From Cytophagales bacterium (GTDB lineage: Bacteria; Bacteroidota; Bacteroidia; Cytophagales; Cytophagaceae): DNA of 42,026 bases. The first letter of the stretch is position 1, and each line of letters starts with the position of its first letter. Positions 34,453 to 42,026 of this stretch are shown in pieces. Both the position numbers and the translations under genes were made by a program. The stretch is taken from NCBI GenBank assembly GCA_004294225.1, contig REBA01000027.1:1-42026 (forward strand). Reading direction: 5' to 3'. The notes under the pieces are model-generated. The model made no database searches. It was not told the DNA's origin and saw only the letters and a list, made by a program, of their open reading frames with translations.

Positions 34453-35482
34453 ATTGAGATAGCTTCAATGCTTCTTCAAACACATTATAACAATCATTGA
34501 CATCAATCGAGTTGGCACATTTAAAATGACCTTTTGGGCAATTTTTGAATCCGTGAAGATTGCAAGGTCTGCATGTTAAGTGCTCTTTTGCTTCTATTAT
34601 TCTAGAGAAATTTGAAGTTGGTGTGAATCCAAATTCAGGAACAGTGGAACAGTATATCGTGCAGACAGGAGCATTTACGGCACTAGCCAGATGTGTAGGG
34701 GCAGAATCATTTACAAAGCTGATTATTGCATCTTTCATCAGAGCAGCAGACTCGATAAGCGACAGTTGCCCTGCCAATACTTTAAGATGATTTCGTCTAG
34801 TATTGTTTTTGATTCGTTCGCACACCGCTTTATCGTCAGAGCCACCAAGTAGATATATGGTAATATCTTCAGGGATTTTTTTGATAAGTGTCGTCCATTT
34901 TTCTTCTGGCCATTGTTTAGTGTACCAAACAGAGGTGGGCGAAATGCAAATATATTTTTTATTTTTTAGTCCAATTGTTTTTTCTAAGCTTTCGGCACTA
35001 ATATTTAAATAAGGAAAGGCTGGTTTAGGGTCTGTATATTCGGAAATAAGGGTATGATTTCTTTGTGTCTCATGAAATGGATTTTCTTTAGAACCGATTA
35101 CATGCTGGACATCTTTTGAGAAGAAAACAGATAAAGGGTTTTTATTAAATCCTACATTAATTGCAGCCCCAGAGAGTGCAGTAATTATTCCTGAGCTTGC
35201 AAAGCGATGAAGATTGATTAATAAGTCATAATTGCTTTTTCTTACTAATTTTATTATTCTCCATAATTCTTTCCATTTATTAGTTTTATCAAAAACAATA
35301 ATTTGGTTAACGTCTGGATGATGATTTAAAATTGATTGATTCCCTTTTTTAAGAAGAAAGTCGATTTTTGCTTCTGGATAATGCGTTTTAAGTTTGCGAA
35401 GAATGCCTGTAGCTAGAATTACATCACCAAGGAATGCTGTTTGAATGATTAGAATTCTTTGAAAAGGGAAAGATGTGTTCAT
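34451..35482 (-). CDS. Family 9 glycosyltransferase (heptosyltransferase, WaaF-like)
   Basis: A 343-residue protein with the GT9 N-terminus ILIIQTAFLGDVILATGIL, the central donor-site region ISPTSVWYTKQWPEEKW at about 187-203, and the C-terminal FVNDSAPTHLASAVNAPVCT at about 267-286. The C-terminus is Cys-rich (LTCRPCNLHGFKNCPKGHFKC), a pattern often seen in this family. It transfers a heptose or a similar sugar from an ADP-activated donor to lipopolysaccharide core at the cytoplasmic face of the inner membrane. The exact sugar is uncertain. The gene stands alone, converging on the ATP synthase operon. Confidence 0.88.
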   Translation of the reverse strand: MNTSFPFQRILIIQTAFLGDVILATGILRKLKTHYPEAKIDFLLKKGNQSILNHHPDVNQIIVFDKTNKWKELWRIIKLVRKSNYDLLINLHRFASSGIITALSGAAINVGFNKNPLSVFFSKDVQHVIGSKENPFHETQRNHTLISEYTDPKPAFPYLNISAESLEKTIGLKNKKYICISPTSVWYTKQWPEEKWTTLIKKIPEDITIYLLGGSDDKAVCERIKNNTRRNHLKVLAGQLSLIESAALMKDAIISFVNDSAPTHLASAVNAPVCTIYCSTVPEFGFTPTSNFSRIIEAKEHLTCRPCNLHGFKNCPKGHFKCANSIDVNDCYNVFEEALKLSQ

Positions 35483-35647
35483 TCCAATTTTGCTTGATAA
35501 TTCTTAATTTATTAATTATTTATGATAATAGAAATAAAGATAGCTAATTATCAGAAAAATACTAAATAATGTCTTTAGATAATCTAATTTTAACTCATTT
35601 TCTGATATTCCTCTTTAATTTCAATATTGACAGGTCTATTCAGAATA

Positions 35648-35678
35648 TTGTAGTAAATAATAAAAATGAATATATTTG
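35648..35678 (+). promoter_or_regulatory. Bacteroidota-type promoter of fbaB
   Basis: TTG at 35648-35650, 20 bases, then TATATTTG at 35671-35678 make a close match to the -33/-7 consensus. Initiation is expected near 35685, giving a leader of about 42 bases before the ATG at 35727. Confidence 0.65.
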
Positions 35679-35726
35679 TGTTCTTTATATTTTTAATGTG
35701 TTAAATTATTTTAAAATTATTGTACA

Positions 35727-36785
35727 ATGTCGTATAACAAAATTGTTTCCCTTCTAGGCAATGAAGCAGAAAGCCTTCTAAATCACACATGCAAAACTTT
35801 TTCTAAAGAATCAATCAGAAATCCTCATGGAAATTATGTGGATGACTCATTTGTAAATTCTAACAGAAACCCACAAGTTCTCCGTAGTCTTGCTCAAATG
35901 TTTAATCATGGAAGAATGGCAGGTACAGGTTATATAGGTATACTTCCTGTAGATCAAGGTATCGAACATACAGCAGGTGCTTCATTTTCTCCAAACCCAA
36001 TGTATTTTGATCCAGAAAATATTATCAAACTTGCTATAGAGAGTGGTTGTAATGCTGTAGCTAGTACTTTTGGAACTTTAGCAATTAATTCTAGAAAATA
36101 TGCCCATAAAATACCATTTATGGTAAAAATTAATCACAATGAATTGATGACTTATCCAAATAAGACTAATCAAATCATGTATGGTACGGTAAAGGAAGCT
36201 TGGAATTTAGGAGCAAGCTCGGTAGGAGCTACCATTTATTTTGGAGCACAAGAATCAAATAGACAATTAGAAGAGGTAGCAGAAGCATTTGAATTAGCTC
36301 ATCAGTTAGGTATGGCTACTGTACTATGGTGTTACACTAGAAATAATGGCTTTAAAAAAGATGGAGTAGATTATCATAATTCTACAGACATGAGCAGCCA
36401 AGCAACGCATTTAGGAGTAACTATTCAAGCAGACTTAATCAAACAAAAATTACCTGAGAACAATGGTGGGTTTAAAGCAATTGGTTTTGGAAAATTTGAT
36501 GAGAGAATGTATACCGAATTGAGTACTAATCACCCAATAGATTTGACACGTTACATGGTGGCTAACTGTTACATGGGTAAGATAGGCCTTATCAACTCTG
36601 GCGGGGAATCTAAAGGAGCTTCTGATTTGGCTGAATCTGTAAAAACAGCAGTTATCAATAAAAGAGCTGGTGGCGTTGGTCTTATATTAGGACGTAAAGC
36701 CTTTCAAAGACCATTCAATGAAGGAGTAGAATTATTGCAAGCCATTCAAGATGTTTATTTGGCTAAAGAAATAGACTTAGCATAA
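35727..36785 (+). CDS. fbaB: Class I fructose-bisphosphate aldolase, FbaB type
   Basis: A 352-residue protein closely resembling E. coli FbaB throughout, with [50 protein letters not shown] and the phosphate-binding [13 protein letters not shown]. The Schiff-base Lys is probably in the LIKQK stretch (Lys239 or Lys241). It cleaves fructose 1,6-bisphosphate or forms it in gluconeogenesis. It is a DhnA-type, metal-independent enzyme, unlike the class II aldolase found in many relatives. It has a clear promoter and its own terminator, so it is monocistronic. Confidence 0.95.
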   Translation: MSYNKIVSLLGNEAESLLNHTCKTFSKESIRNPHGNYVDDSFVNSNRNPQVLRSLAQMFNHGRMAGTGYIGILPVDQGIEHTAGASFSPNPMYFDPENIIKLAIESGCNAVASTFGTLAINSRKYAHKIPFMVKINHNELMTYPNKTNQIMYGTVKEAWNLGASSVGATIYFGAQESNRQLEEVAEAFELAHQLGMATVLWCYTRNNGFKKDGVDYHNSTDMSSQATHLGVTIQADLIKQKLPENNGGFKAIGFGKFDERMYTELSTNHPIDLTRYMVANCYMGKIGLINSGGESKGASDLAESVKTAVINKRAGGVGLILGRKAFQRPFNEGVELLQAIQDVYLAKEIDLA

Positions 36786-36792
36786 TTATTTT

Positions 36793-36831
36793 TTTAGGTA
36801 AAAGGAATTGAGAATATTCCTTTTACCTAAA
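36793..36831 (+). terminator. Rho-independent terminator after fbaB
   Basis: A perfect 16-base stem (TTTAGGTAAAAGGAAT / ATTCCTTTTACCTAAA) with a 7-base loop starts 7 bases after the stop and is followed by TCTTTTTA. A run of T also precedes it, so it may work for both strands. Confidence 0.82.
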
Positions 36832-36884
36832 TCTTTTTATCAATTAATATCAATAGAATTTGGTTTTTGATCCCCAATTAAAAT

Positions 36885-37793
36885 ATGTCTTGGTTTAAAA
36901 GAACGGCAAAAGGAATTCATACCCCTACGGAACAAAAAATGGAAGTCCCCGATGGACTATGGTATCAATGTCCCGAGTGTAAGAAGGTAATGCAAACCTC
37001 TGAACATATTCAAAATGCGTTTACCTGTGTAGCTTGTAACTATCATGCACGTATAGGCTCTGCCGAATATTTTCAGCTTCTTTTTGATGAGAATTCATTC
37101 ATAGAAATAGATGCCAATATTACTTCTGGAAATCCTTTAGACTTTTTTGATAGTCAACCCTATCCTGATAGAATCAAATCTTCACAAAAGAAAACAGGCC
37201 TTAAGGACGCTATACGTACAGCTTACGGCAATATGTTTGGCATTCAAGTCGTGATTGGATGTATGGATTTTAAATTCATAGGTGGTTCTATGGGCTCGGT
37301 GGTAGGAGAAAAAATAGCTCGTGCTATTGATAAGGCTAGAGAACTAAAATGTCCATTTATTATGATTTCGAAATCTGGGGGAGCCAGAATGATGGAGGCT
37401 GGATATTCTTTAATGCAAATGGCAAAGACTTCAGCTAGGCTAGCATTGTTGGATCAAGAGAAGTTGCCTTATCTTTCTATTCTAACAGACCCTACTACTG
37501 GTGGTGTAACTGCCTCTTATGCTATGCTAGGTGATTTTAATATATCTGAACCAGGAGCCTTGATAGGATTCGCAGGGCCAAGGGTAATTAGGGAAACAAT
37601 AGGAAAAGATCTGCCTAAAGACTTTCAGAGTGCAGAGTTTTTATTAGAGCATGGCTTTATAGATTTTATCGTGGATAGAAAAGAAATGAAGCTCACACTA
37701 TCTAATTTGCTTTCTATGTTAATCGTGAAAAACAGTGAGGAAGAGAAGAAAAGTAAAGTTACTAAAGTAGCTGCTGCTAAAATAAAAGATTAG
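36885..37793 (+). CDS. accD: Acetyl-CoA carboxylase carboxyltransferase subunit beta
   Basis: A 302-residue protein with the N-terminal zinc ribbon (Cys29, 32, 48, 51) and a carboxyltransferase core with [19 protein letters not shown] and [18 protein letters not shown]. It catalyses carboxyl transfer from biotin to acetyl-CoA to give malonyl-CoA. accA is not in the window. It converges with ispE, 15 bases between stops; a weak 7-base hairpin (AGATTAG / CTAATCT) may end both. Confidence 0.97.
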   Translation: MSWFKRTAKGIHTPTEQKMEVPDGLWYQCPECKKVMQTSEHIQNAFTCVACNYHARIGSAEYFQLLFDENSFIEIDANITSGNPLDFFDSQPYPDRIKSSQKKTGLKDAIRTAYGNMFGIQVVIGCMDFKFIGGSMGSVVGEKIARAIDKARELKCPFIMISKSGGARMMEAGYSLMQMAKTSARLALLDQEKLPYLSILTDPTTGGVTASYAMLGDFNISEPGALIGFAGPRVIRETIGKDLPKDFQSAEFLLEHGFIDFIVDRKEMKLTLSNLLSMLIVKNSEEEKKSKVTKVAAAKIKD

Positions 37794-37808
37794 AAGCTTT
37801 ACTTTGTG

Positions 37809-38621
37809 CTAATCTAATGCTCCTGCCCATATGGAATAATCTTTATTGAAGTATTTCTGGCAATTTATAGGTCCATCAAATATTCCAAATACGGTAGAGC
37901 CACTTCCGCTCATGCTTGAATAGAGTGCCCCTAATTGATAGAATTGGTTTTTTAGTTCAGCTATTTCTGGATAGATGAAAAATATTCCTTCTTCGAAGTC
38001 ATTTTTCAAATTATTTCTCCATTCTTGAATAGGCAGTTCGGCTATGTTTCTTAAATTAAATTGTGGTTTTTGAGGTTTAACACCTGCATAGGCTTCTTTA
38101 GTTGAGACAAATATATTAGGGTAGATAAGTACAATATACTTTCCTTTTAAGCTAACATTAATGTTTTCAAATTCATCTCCTTTTTGAAGAGCAAGCGTGG
38201 GTTTGTTTTGAATAAAAAAAGCACAGTCGCTACCCAATGGCTTTATAATTTCTTCCATTTCAGGAATGGATAATTTTAAGGAGAAAATTTCATTAAGCAT
38301 TTTCGCAGTAAAGGCTGCATCTGAAGATCCTCCACCTAACCCAGCCCCTATGGGAATGTTTTTATGTAGATGGATTTTTACGTTGGATAAATCATATGCT
38401 TTTTTCATCCAACGATAGGTTTTTACTATTAGGTTATCTTCTGTATTGCCAGAGATTGTTATTCCCGATTGAGAATATTCGAAATCTTTTGAGGGAATTA
38501 TCTCTAGAGCATCTGACCAGCCTAGGGGGTAAAATACAGAACATATATTATGAAAATTATCTGTACGTCTTTCAGTGATTTGCAGACCTAGGTTTATTTT
38601 TGCATTTGGAAAGCGAATCAT
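37809..38621 (-). CDS. ispE: 4-diphosphocytidyl-2-C-methyl-D-erythritol kinase
   Basis: A 270-residue GHMP kinase. The start holds FPNAKINLGLQITERR with the conserved Lys, the ATP loop PIGAGLGGGSSDAAF is at about 91-105, and SMSGSGSTVFGIF forms the third motif. It phosphorylates CDP-methylerythritol in the MEP pathway of isoprenoid synthesis. It is the last of five close minus-strand genes (ribF-scoA-scoB-M48-ispE), with 16 bases to the M48 gene. It also supplies precursors for any prenyl donor, including that of the UbiA enzyme at 1440. Confidence 0.96.
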   Translation of the reverse strand: MIRFPNAKINLGLQITERRTDNFHNICSVFYPLGWSDALEIIPSKDFEYSQSGITISGNTEDNLIVKTYRWMKKAYDLSNVKIHLHKNIPIGAGLGGGSSDAAFTAKMLNEIFSLKLSIPEMEEIIKPLGSDCAFFIQNKPTLALQKGDEFENINVSLKGKYIVLIYPNIFVSTKEAYAGVKPQKPQFNLRNIAELPIQEWRNNLKNDFEEGIFFIYPEIAELKNQFYQLGALYSSMSGSGSTVFGIFDGPINCQKYFNKDYSIWAGALD

Positions 38622-38637
38622 CTAGTAATTTAGGGTA

Positions 38638-39483
38638 TTAAAGTAAATCTAGGCTTCTTTTAAAATCTTCGTATTGCGCGGTGGGATTCGAAGAAGAGGT
38701 GTTACAGCCTAGATTTTTTGCTCTATTATTAATGTTTTCGACTCTATTTCCTGGGTCTGGGTGAGTACTTAGGAATTCTGGGGTAGAGGAGCCTCCTGCC
38801 GCACTTATTTTTTGAAAGAATCCTGCCGCACCGTTACATTTATAACTAGTAGCAGATAGGTAGCCAACAGAGTTCTCATCTGCTTGAGTTTCGTGGCAAC
38901 GGCTGTATTTGAGTTTGCTTAGGTTTGTTACAATGGTAGCAAGCATAGATGGGTTTTTGCCAGAAATAATTTGTAAAAGTGTAGAAACTCCATACTCTTG
39001 TGTCATGCTTTTGGCAGAGTGGCGAAGGTCTGCATGGGCAATTTCATGTCCCATAACTCCAGCAAAATCATCTTCGCTGTCTAAATATTTAATTATCCCT
39101 GTGTAAACATAGATATATCCGCCTGGGGTACAGAATGCATTGAGTACTTCATCGTTTTTGATGATTCTTACTTTCCAAGCCAATTGGTCTATATAAGCAA
39201 TTTTTCCTGAGTTTTTGATATTGTTGGTAATCCGTTCTAGGTGACCATATGCCTTAGTATATCTTGATGGGTCGAGTAAAGGAAATTCGGCTGATGATGC
39301 GACGATTTGAGAGTCTATTTTAGCTCCTAGCAGCACATCATCATTGATTCCTGAAAAGGTAACATCAGGGAAGCATTTAGTTTCAGGTGTTGCAGCATTT
39401 TCATTCTTTGGACTGCAAGATATAAATAGACCTAGAAAGATTATAATGGGCAATAAGATTGTGAAGTTTTTATTACTTTTCAT
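38638..39483 (-). CDS. M48-family zinc metalloprotease lipoprotein
   Basis: A 281-residue lipoprotein with lipobox LFISC (Cys23) and zinc motif HEIAH (His146, Glu147, His150). The third ligand is in CHETQADENSVG. It resembles the periplasmic BepA/LoiP-type proteases that take part in envelope protein quality control. There are no membrane helices beyond the signal. It is part of the compact minus-strand gene run, 39 bases from scoB. Confidence 0.92.
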   Translation of the reverse strand: MKSNKNFTILLPIIIFLGLFISCSPKNENAATPETKCFPDVTFSGINDDVLLGAKIDSQIVASSAEFPLLDPSRYTKAYGHLERITNNIKNSGKIAYIDQLAWKVRIIKNDEVLNAFCTPGGYIYVYTGIIKYLDSEDDFAGVMGHEIAHADLRHSAKSMTQEYGVSTLLQIISGKNPSMLATIVTNLSKLKYSRCHETQADENSVGYLSATSYKCNGAAGFFQKISAAGGSSTPEFLSTHPDPGNRVENINNRAKNLGCNTSSSNPTAQYEDFKRSLDLL

Positions 39484-39522
39484 AATAATTTTTTTGTAAA
39501 TATAAAAAAGAACCAGCTGATT

Positions 39523-40185
39523 TCAAATAAAACACATTTCTGGAATATCATCAGATTTGAACATTAAGCTTCCTTCGGTTGCTGCTAAAATATCAGCCAC
39601 AGAAACCCCTGGAGCTCTTTCGAGCAGCTCAAAGCCTCCAGTGGGAAGTACTTGTAGAACAGCTAAATCTGTTATGATTTTTTTTACACAGTTTAAGCCT
39701 GTAATGGGGAGTGAACATTCTTTTAGGAGTTTTGATTTGCCATCTTTGCTGGTGTGTTGCATGGCTACTATGATGTTTTTTGCAGAGGCTACCAAATCCA
39801 TTGCACCGCCCATTCCTTTAACCATTTTGCCTGGTACTTTCCAGTTGGCTATGTCGCCATTTTCTGAGACCTCCATAGCACCTAAAACAGTAAGATTGAT
39901 TTTGCCACTTCTAATCATGGCGAAACTTTCTGCAGAGTTAAATAGAGCAGCTCCTTTTTGCATGGTTACGGTTTGTTTTCCTGCATTAATAAGGTCGGCA
40001 TCTACATCTTCTGAGAGTGGAAATTCGCCCATACCAAGAAGACCATTTTCTGATTGTAGAATTACATTGATTCCATGTGGTATATAGTTGGCAACTAATG
40101 TAGGTATTCCTATTCCAAGATTTACATAATAGCCGTCTTTAAGTTCTTGGGCAATGCGTTGTGCGATTTGGAATTTGGTGAGCAT
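39523..40185 (-). CDS. scoB: 3-oxoacid CoA-transferase subunit B
   Basis: A 220-residue protein with VNLGIGIPTLVANYIP near the N-terminus and the catalytic Glu46 in ILQSENGLLGMGEFP. With subunit A it moves CoA from succinyl-CoA to acetoacetate or similar 3-oxoacids. It lies 14 bases after scoA. Substrate range is not resolved from sequence; an acetate or butyrate CoA-transferase is possible. Confidence 0.93.
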   Translation of the reverse strand: MLTKFQIAQRIAQELKDGYYVNLGIGIPTLVANYIPHGINVILQSENGLLGMGEFPLSEDVDADLINAGKQTVTMQKGAALFNSAESFAMIRSGKINLTVLGAMEVSENGDIANWKVPGKMVKGMGGAMDLVASAKNIIVAMQHTSKDGKSKLLKECSLPITGLNCVKKIITDLAVLQVLPTGGFELLERAPGVSVADILAATEGSLMFKSDDIPEMCFI

Positions 40186-40199
40186 CTTTGTTATTGATT

Positions 40200-40895
40200 T
40201 TAAGATTTTGTGGTAAGCTGTTCTATTCTTTTCTCATAGTCTTTGCCTTCATAGATATGGGTTACATATATGCCAGGGGTATGAATTTCATTTGGGTCAA
40301 GAGTTCCTGTTGGAACTATTTCTTCTACTTCGGCAATAGTAATATTTGCGGCAGTAGCCATGATTGGGTTGAAATTTCTAGCAGTTCCTTTATAAATCAG
40401 GTTTCCAGCTGCATCACCTTTCCAAGCTTTAATAATGGAGAAATCTGCCGTTAGGCCATGTTCCATTAAATAGGTTATGTTGTTAAAAACTCTAGATTCT
40501 TTTCCAATGGCTACCTCTGTACCTACACCAGCTGGCGTGAAGAAGGCTGGTATCCCAGCTCCTCCAGCTCTTATTCTTTCTGCAAGAGTTCCCTGAGGGA
40601 TAAGTTCTACTTCTAGCTCACCATTTAGCATCTGTCTTTCAAATTCTTCATTTTCGCCTACATAGGAGGCAATCATTTTTTTTATTTGTTTTGTTTTCAG
40701 CAGTAGTCCTAATCCGAAATCATCTACGCCTGCATTATTAGAGATACAAGTAAGATTTTTTACTCCTGATTCTAAAAGTGCTGAAATACTTTTTTCTGGA
40801 ATTCCACATAAGCCAAAACCTCCGACCATAATGGTAGCTCCATCTGATATTTTATTAATATAGGGTTTGAGATCTAGAATTATTTTATTGATCAT
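40200..40895 (-). CDS. scoA: 3-oxoacid CoA-transferase subunit A
   Basis: A 231-residue protein with [19 protein letters not shown] near the start, the [14 protein letters not shown] segment, and [19 protein letters not shown] in the middle. It partners the scoB product just downstream and together they form the heterotetrameric enzyme of ketone body metabolism. Only 2 bases separate it from ribF, so they share a transcript. Confidence 0.94.
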   Translation of the reverse strand: MINKIILDLKPYINKISDGATIMVGGFGLCGIPEKSISALLESGVKNLTCISNNAGVDDFGLGLLLKTKQIKKMIASYVGENEEFERQMLNGELEVELIPQGTLAERIRAGGAGIPAFFTPAGVGTEVAIGKESRVFNNITYLMEHGLTADFSIIKAWKGDAAGNLIYKGTARNFNPIMATAANITIAEVEEIVPTGTLDPNEIHTPGIYVTHIYEGKDYEKRIEQLTTKS

Positions 40896-40897
40896 AT

Positions 40898-41830
40898 TTA
40901 GATGGTGGATAGTAGTTTTTTAGCAATTTCTTTGTCTTTATTTAGTTGATTTATCAATGCTTCTAAGCCTTCAAATTTTTGTTCTTCTCTTAGTTTCTTG
41001 ATAAAGATAACTTTGATTTTCTCTTGATAAATATTTTGATTGAAATTAAATAGGTGCACTTCTATCGATTGTTTCTTTCCTCCTACTGTAGGTCTTGTAC
41101 CAATGTTTAGCATACCTTGAAATACTTCGTTATGAATTTCTACAAACACTGCATATACTCCTATTGGGGGGATAATCTTATCTTCATTTTCGGGGTCAAT
41201 ATTAGCAGTTGGGAATCCTAATTTTCTACCGAGCATTTCTCCATTCACTACTTTTCCTGTGAGGCTGTATTTATGTCCTAGAAGTTTGAAGGCATTTTCA
41301 AAGTCAGCTTTTGATATTGCTTCTCTTATTCTTGATGAACTTATTGCGAGCTCGTCTATATCTTGACGAGGAATTTCTATAAGCTCCAATCCATAGTTGT
41401 TGGCATTTGTTTTAAGATATTCAAAACTGCCTTCTCTATTGTTTCCGAATCGATGATCGTAGCCTAGAATTAATGTTTTGGTGCCGATTTTATTTTTAAT
41501 AATATTAATGATAAAATCTTCTGGAGAAATTTTAGAGAATGCTATATCGAATGGAATTACTATTAGGTGGTCTATATTGAACTCTTGAAAGAGTTGTATT
41601 CTTTCCTCAAGGTTAAATAATAGCTTGTTTTCCTTGGAAAGAGGTTGTAATATTTTTCTAGGATGTGGCCAGAAGGTGATTAATACCGAAGGGGTATTTC
41701 TTTCTAAAGCCAATCTGGTAAGGGTATGAAGAATTTTTTGATGCCCAATATGAACACCATCAAAGGTACCTATAGTGGCTATGGCATTTTCTAATACTGA
41801 AAAATCTTCTAGTGTATAATGTATTTGCAT
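40898..41830 (-). CDS. ribF: Bifunctional riboflavin kinase/FAD synthetase
   Basis: A 310-residue protein. The N-terminal FAD synthetase domain has the nucleotidyl transferase motif [16 protein letters not shown] at about 20-35 and a SSSRIREA motif at about 166-173. The C-terminal riboflavin kinase domain has [20 protein letters not shown] at about 191-210 and IEVHLFNF at about 266-273. It converts riboflavin to FMN and FAD. It is the first gene of the minus-strand run and has a possible promoter at 41912-41919. Confidence 0.97.
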   Translation of the reverse strand: MQIHYTLEDFSVLENAIATIGTFDGVHIGHQKILHTLTRLALERNTPSVLITFWPHPRKILQPLSKENKLLFNLEERIQLFQEFNIDHLIVIPFDIAFSKISPEDFIINIIKNKIGTKTLILGYDHRFGNNREGSFEYLKTNANNYGLELIEIPRQDIDELAISSSRIREAISKADFENAFKLLGHKYSLTGKVVNGEMLGRKLGFPTANIDPENEDKIIPPIGVYAVFVEIHNEVFQGMLNIGTRPTVGGKKQSIEVHLFNFNQNIYQEKIKVIFIKKLREEQKFEGLEALINQLNKDKEIAKKLLSTI

Positions 41831-41911
41831 ATTTTCCCTTCTGTTCGCTATATGATAGTATAAAAGTAATCATTTTAATTTTTAGTAGAAGTTTTAGAAA
41901 TAATGTTGATA

Positions 41912-41919
41912 CAAAATTA
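41912..41919 (-). promoter_or_regulatory. Candidate -7 element for the ribF gene run
   Basis: CAAAATTA on the plus strand reads TAATTTTG on the minus strand, a TAnnTTTG match about 80 bases before the ribF ATG. No -33 element is evident, so confidence is low. Confidence 0.3.
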
Positions 41920-42026
41920 TTTATAGGAAAGTACCTTACTTATTCTTTCTTAGATGGCATTACGAACTCCCAAAAGCGAATAGTAAAATAAAACTGAGCA
42001 ATTCATTTATCACTATTCCAAAAGAA

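Noticed and set aside
35569..35757. 62-codon frame before fbaB
   Set aside because: It overlaps the fbaB promoter and start, is made mostly of AT-rich hydrophobic codons and matches no family.
39557..40087. 176-codon plus-strand open frame
   Set aside because: It is antisense to scoB, whose motifs are clear; similar shadows occur opposite the bactofilin, Fe-S and scoA genes.
41960..42026. Possible C-terminal tail of a minus-strand gene at the right edge
   Set aside because: Only about 20 codons (reads SFGIVINELLSFILLFAFGSS) are visible before the window ends, too few to support a gene.

Overview
The window is AT-rich DNA from a member of the Bacteroidota, most likely a free-living Cytophagales-type bacterium. 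Four things point there. Promoters fit the Bacteroidota pattern (TTTG or TTG, about 19-20 bases, then TAnnTTTG). Two secreted proteins end in type IX secretion (T9SS) sorting domains, and there is a PorE-like OmpA lipoprotein. F-type ATPase genes are laid out as bactofilin-atpZ-atpI-like-atpBEFHAG without atpDC. Almost no genes have a Shine-Dalgarno sequence. No rRNA, tRNA, CRISPR array or intact insertion sequence was seen.

Layout. 1-1222 (minus) is the N-terminal part of a secreted LamG-like/Kelch protein that runs off the left edge. From 1440 to 5196 lies a tightly overlapping four-gene operon: UbiA prenyltransferase, type III polyketide synthase, methyltransferase and FAD-dependent oxidoreductase. 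It has a good promoter and is probably a pathway for a prenylated, methylated phenolic or quinone lipid; this is the most interesting system here. A single-domain response regulator (5208-5612) and an alpha/beta hydrolase (6041-7165) follow on the minus strand, separated by a gap with a possible insertion-sequence end. 7410-11598 is a two-gene export module: a Tat-exported GH116-type glycosidase and a lipoprotein resembling GH37 trehalases. 11712-14362 encodes a split membrane Fe-S/CCG-domain oxidoreductase and a conserved small protein, followed by gcvH and a VanZ-like gene.

15348-17252 is a lemA-TPM-TPM operon with a rare, perfect Shine-Dalgarno sequence held in a hairpin. 17269-18600 (minus) is an M43 metalloprotease with a T9SS tail. 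18751-20730 holds an uncharacterised helical-repeat protein and an exported MsrB. 20834-23455 holds the PorE-like protein and a gamma-carbonic anhydrase. 23594-26606 pairs an exported GH42-type beta-galactosidase with a T9SS-tailed beta-sandwich protein. 26770-27937 (minus) is a methyltransferase preceded by what looks like a broken gene.

28061-34386 is the bactofilin/ATP synthase operon, which starts with a membrane stub resembling the N-terminus of an M23 peptidase without its catalytic domain, and has a strong hairpin between atpE and atpF. After it come a family 9 glycosyltransferase (minus), class I aldolase fbaB, accD, and a compact minus-strand run ribF-scoA-scoB-M48 protease-ispE.

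Most of the window is core metabolism and envelope biology: acetyl-CoA carboxylase, MEP isoprenoid synthesis (IspE), FAD synthesis, CoA transfer and ATP synthesis. Isoprenoid and malonyl-CoA supply would also feed the polyketide/prenyl operon, although nothing in the sequence shows co-regulation. All function calls rest on motifs read by eye; no database search was run.
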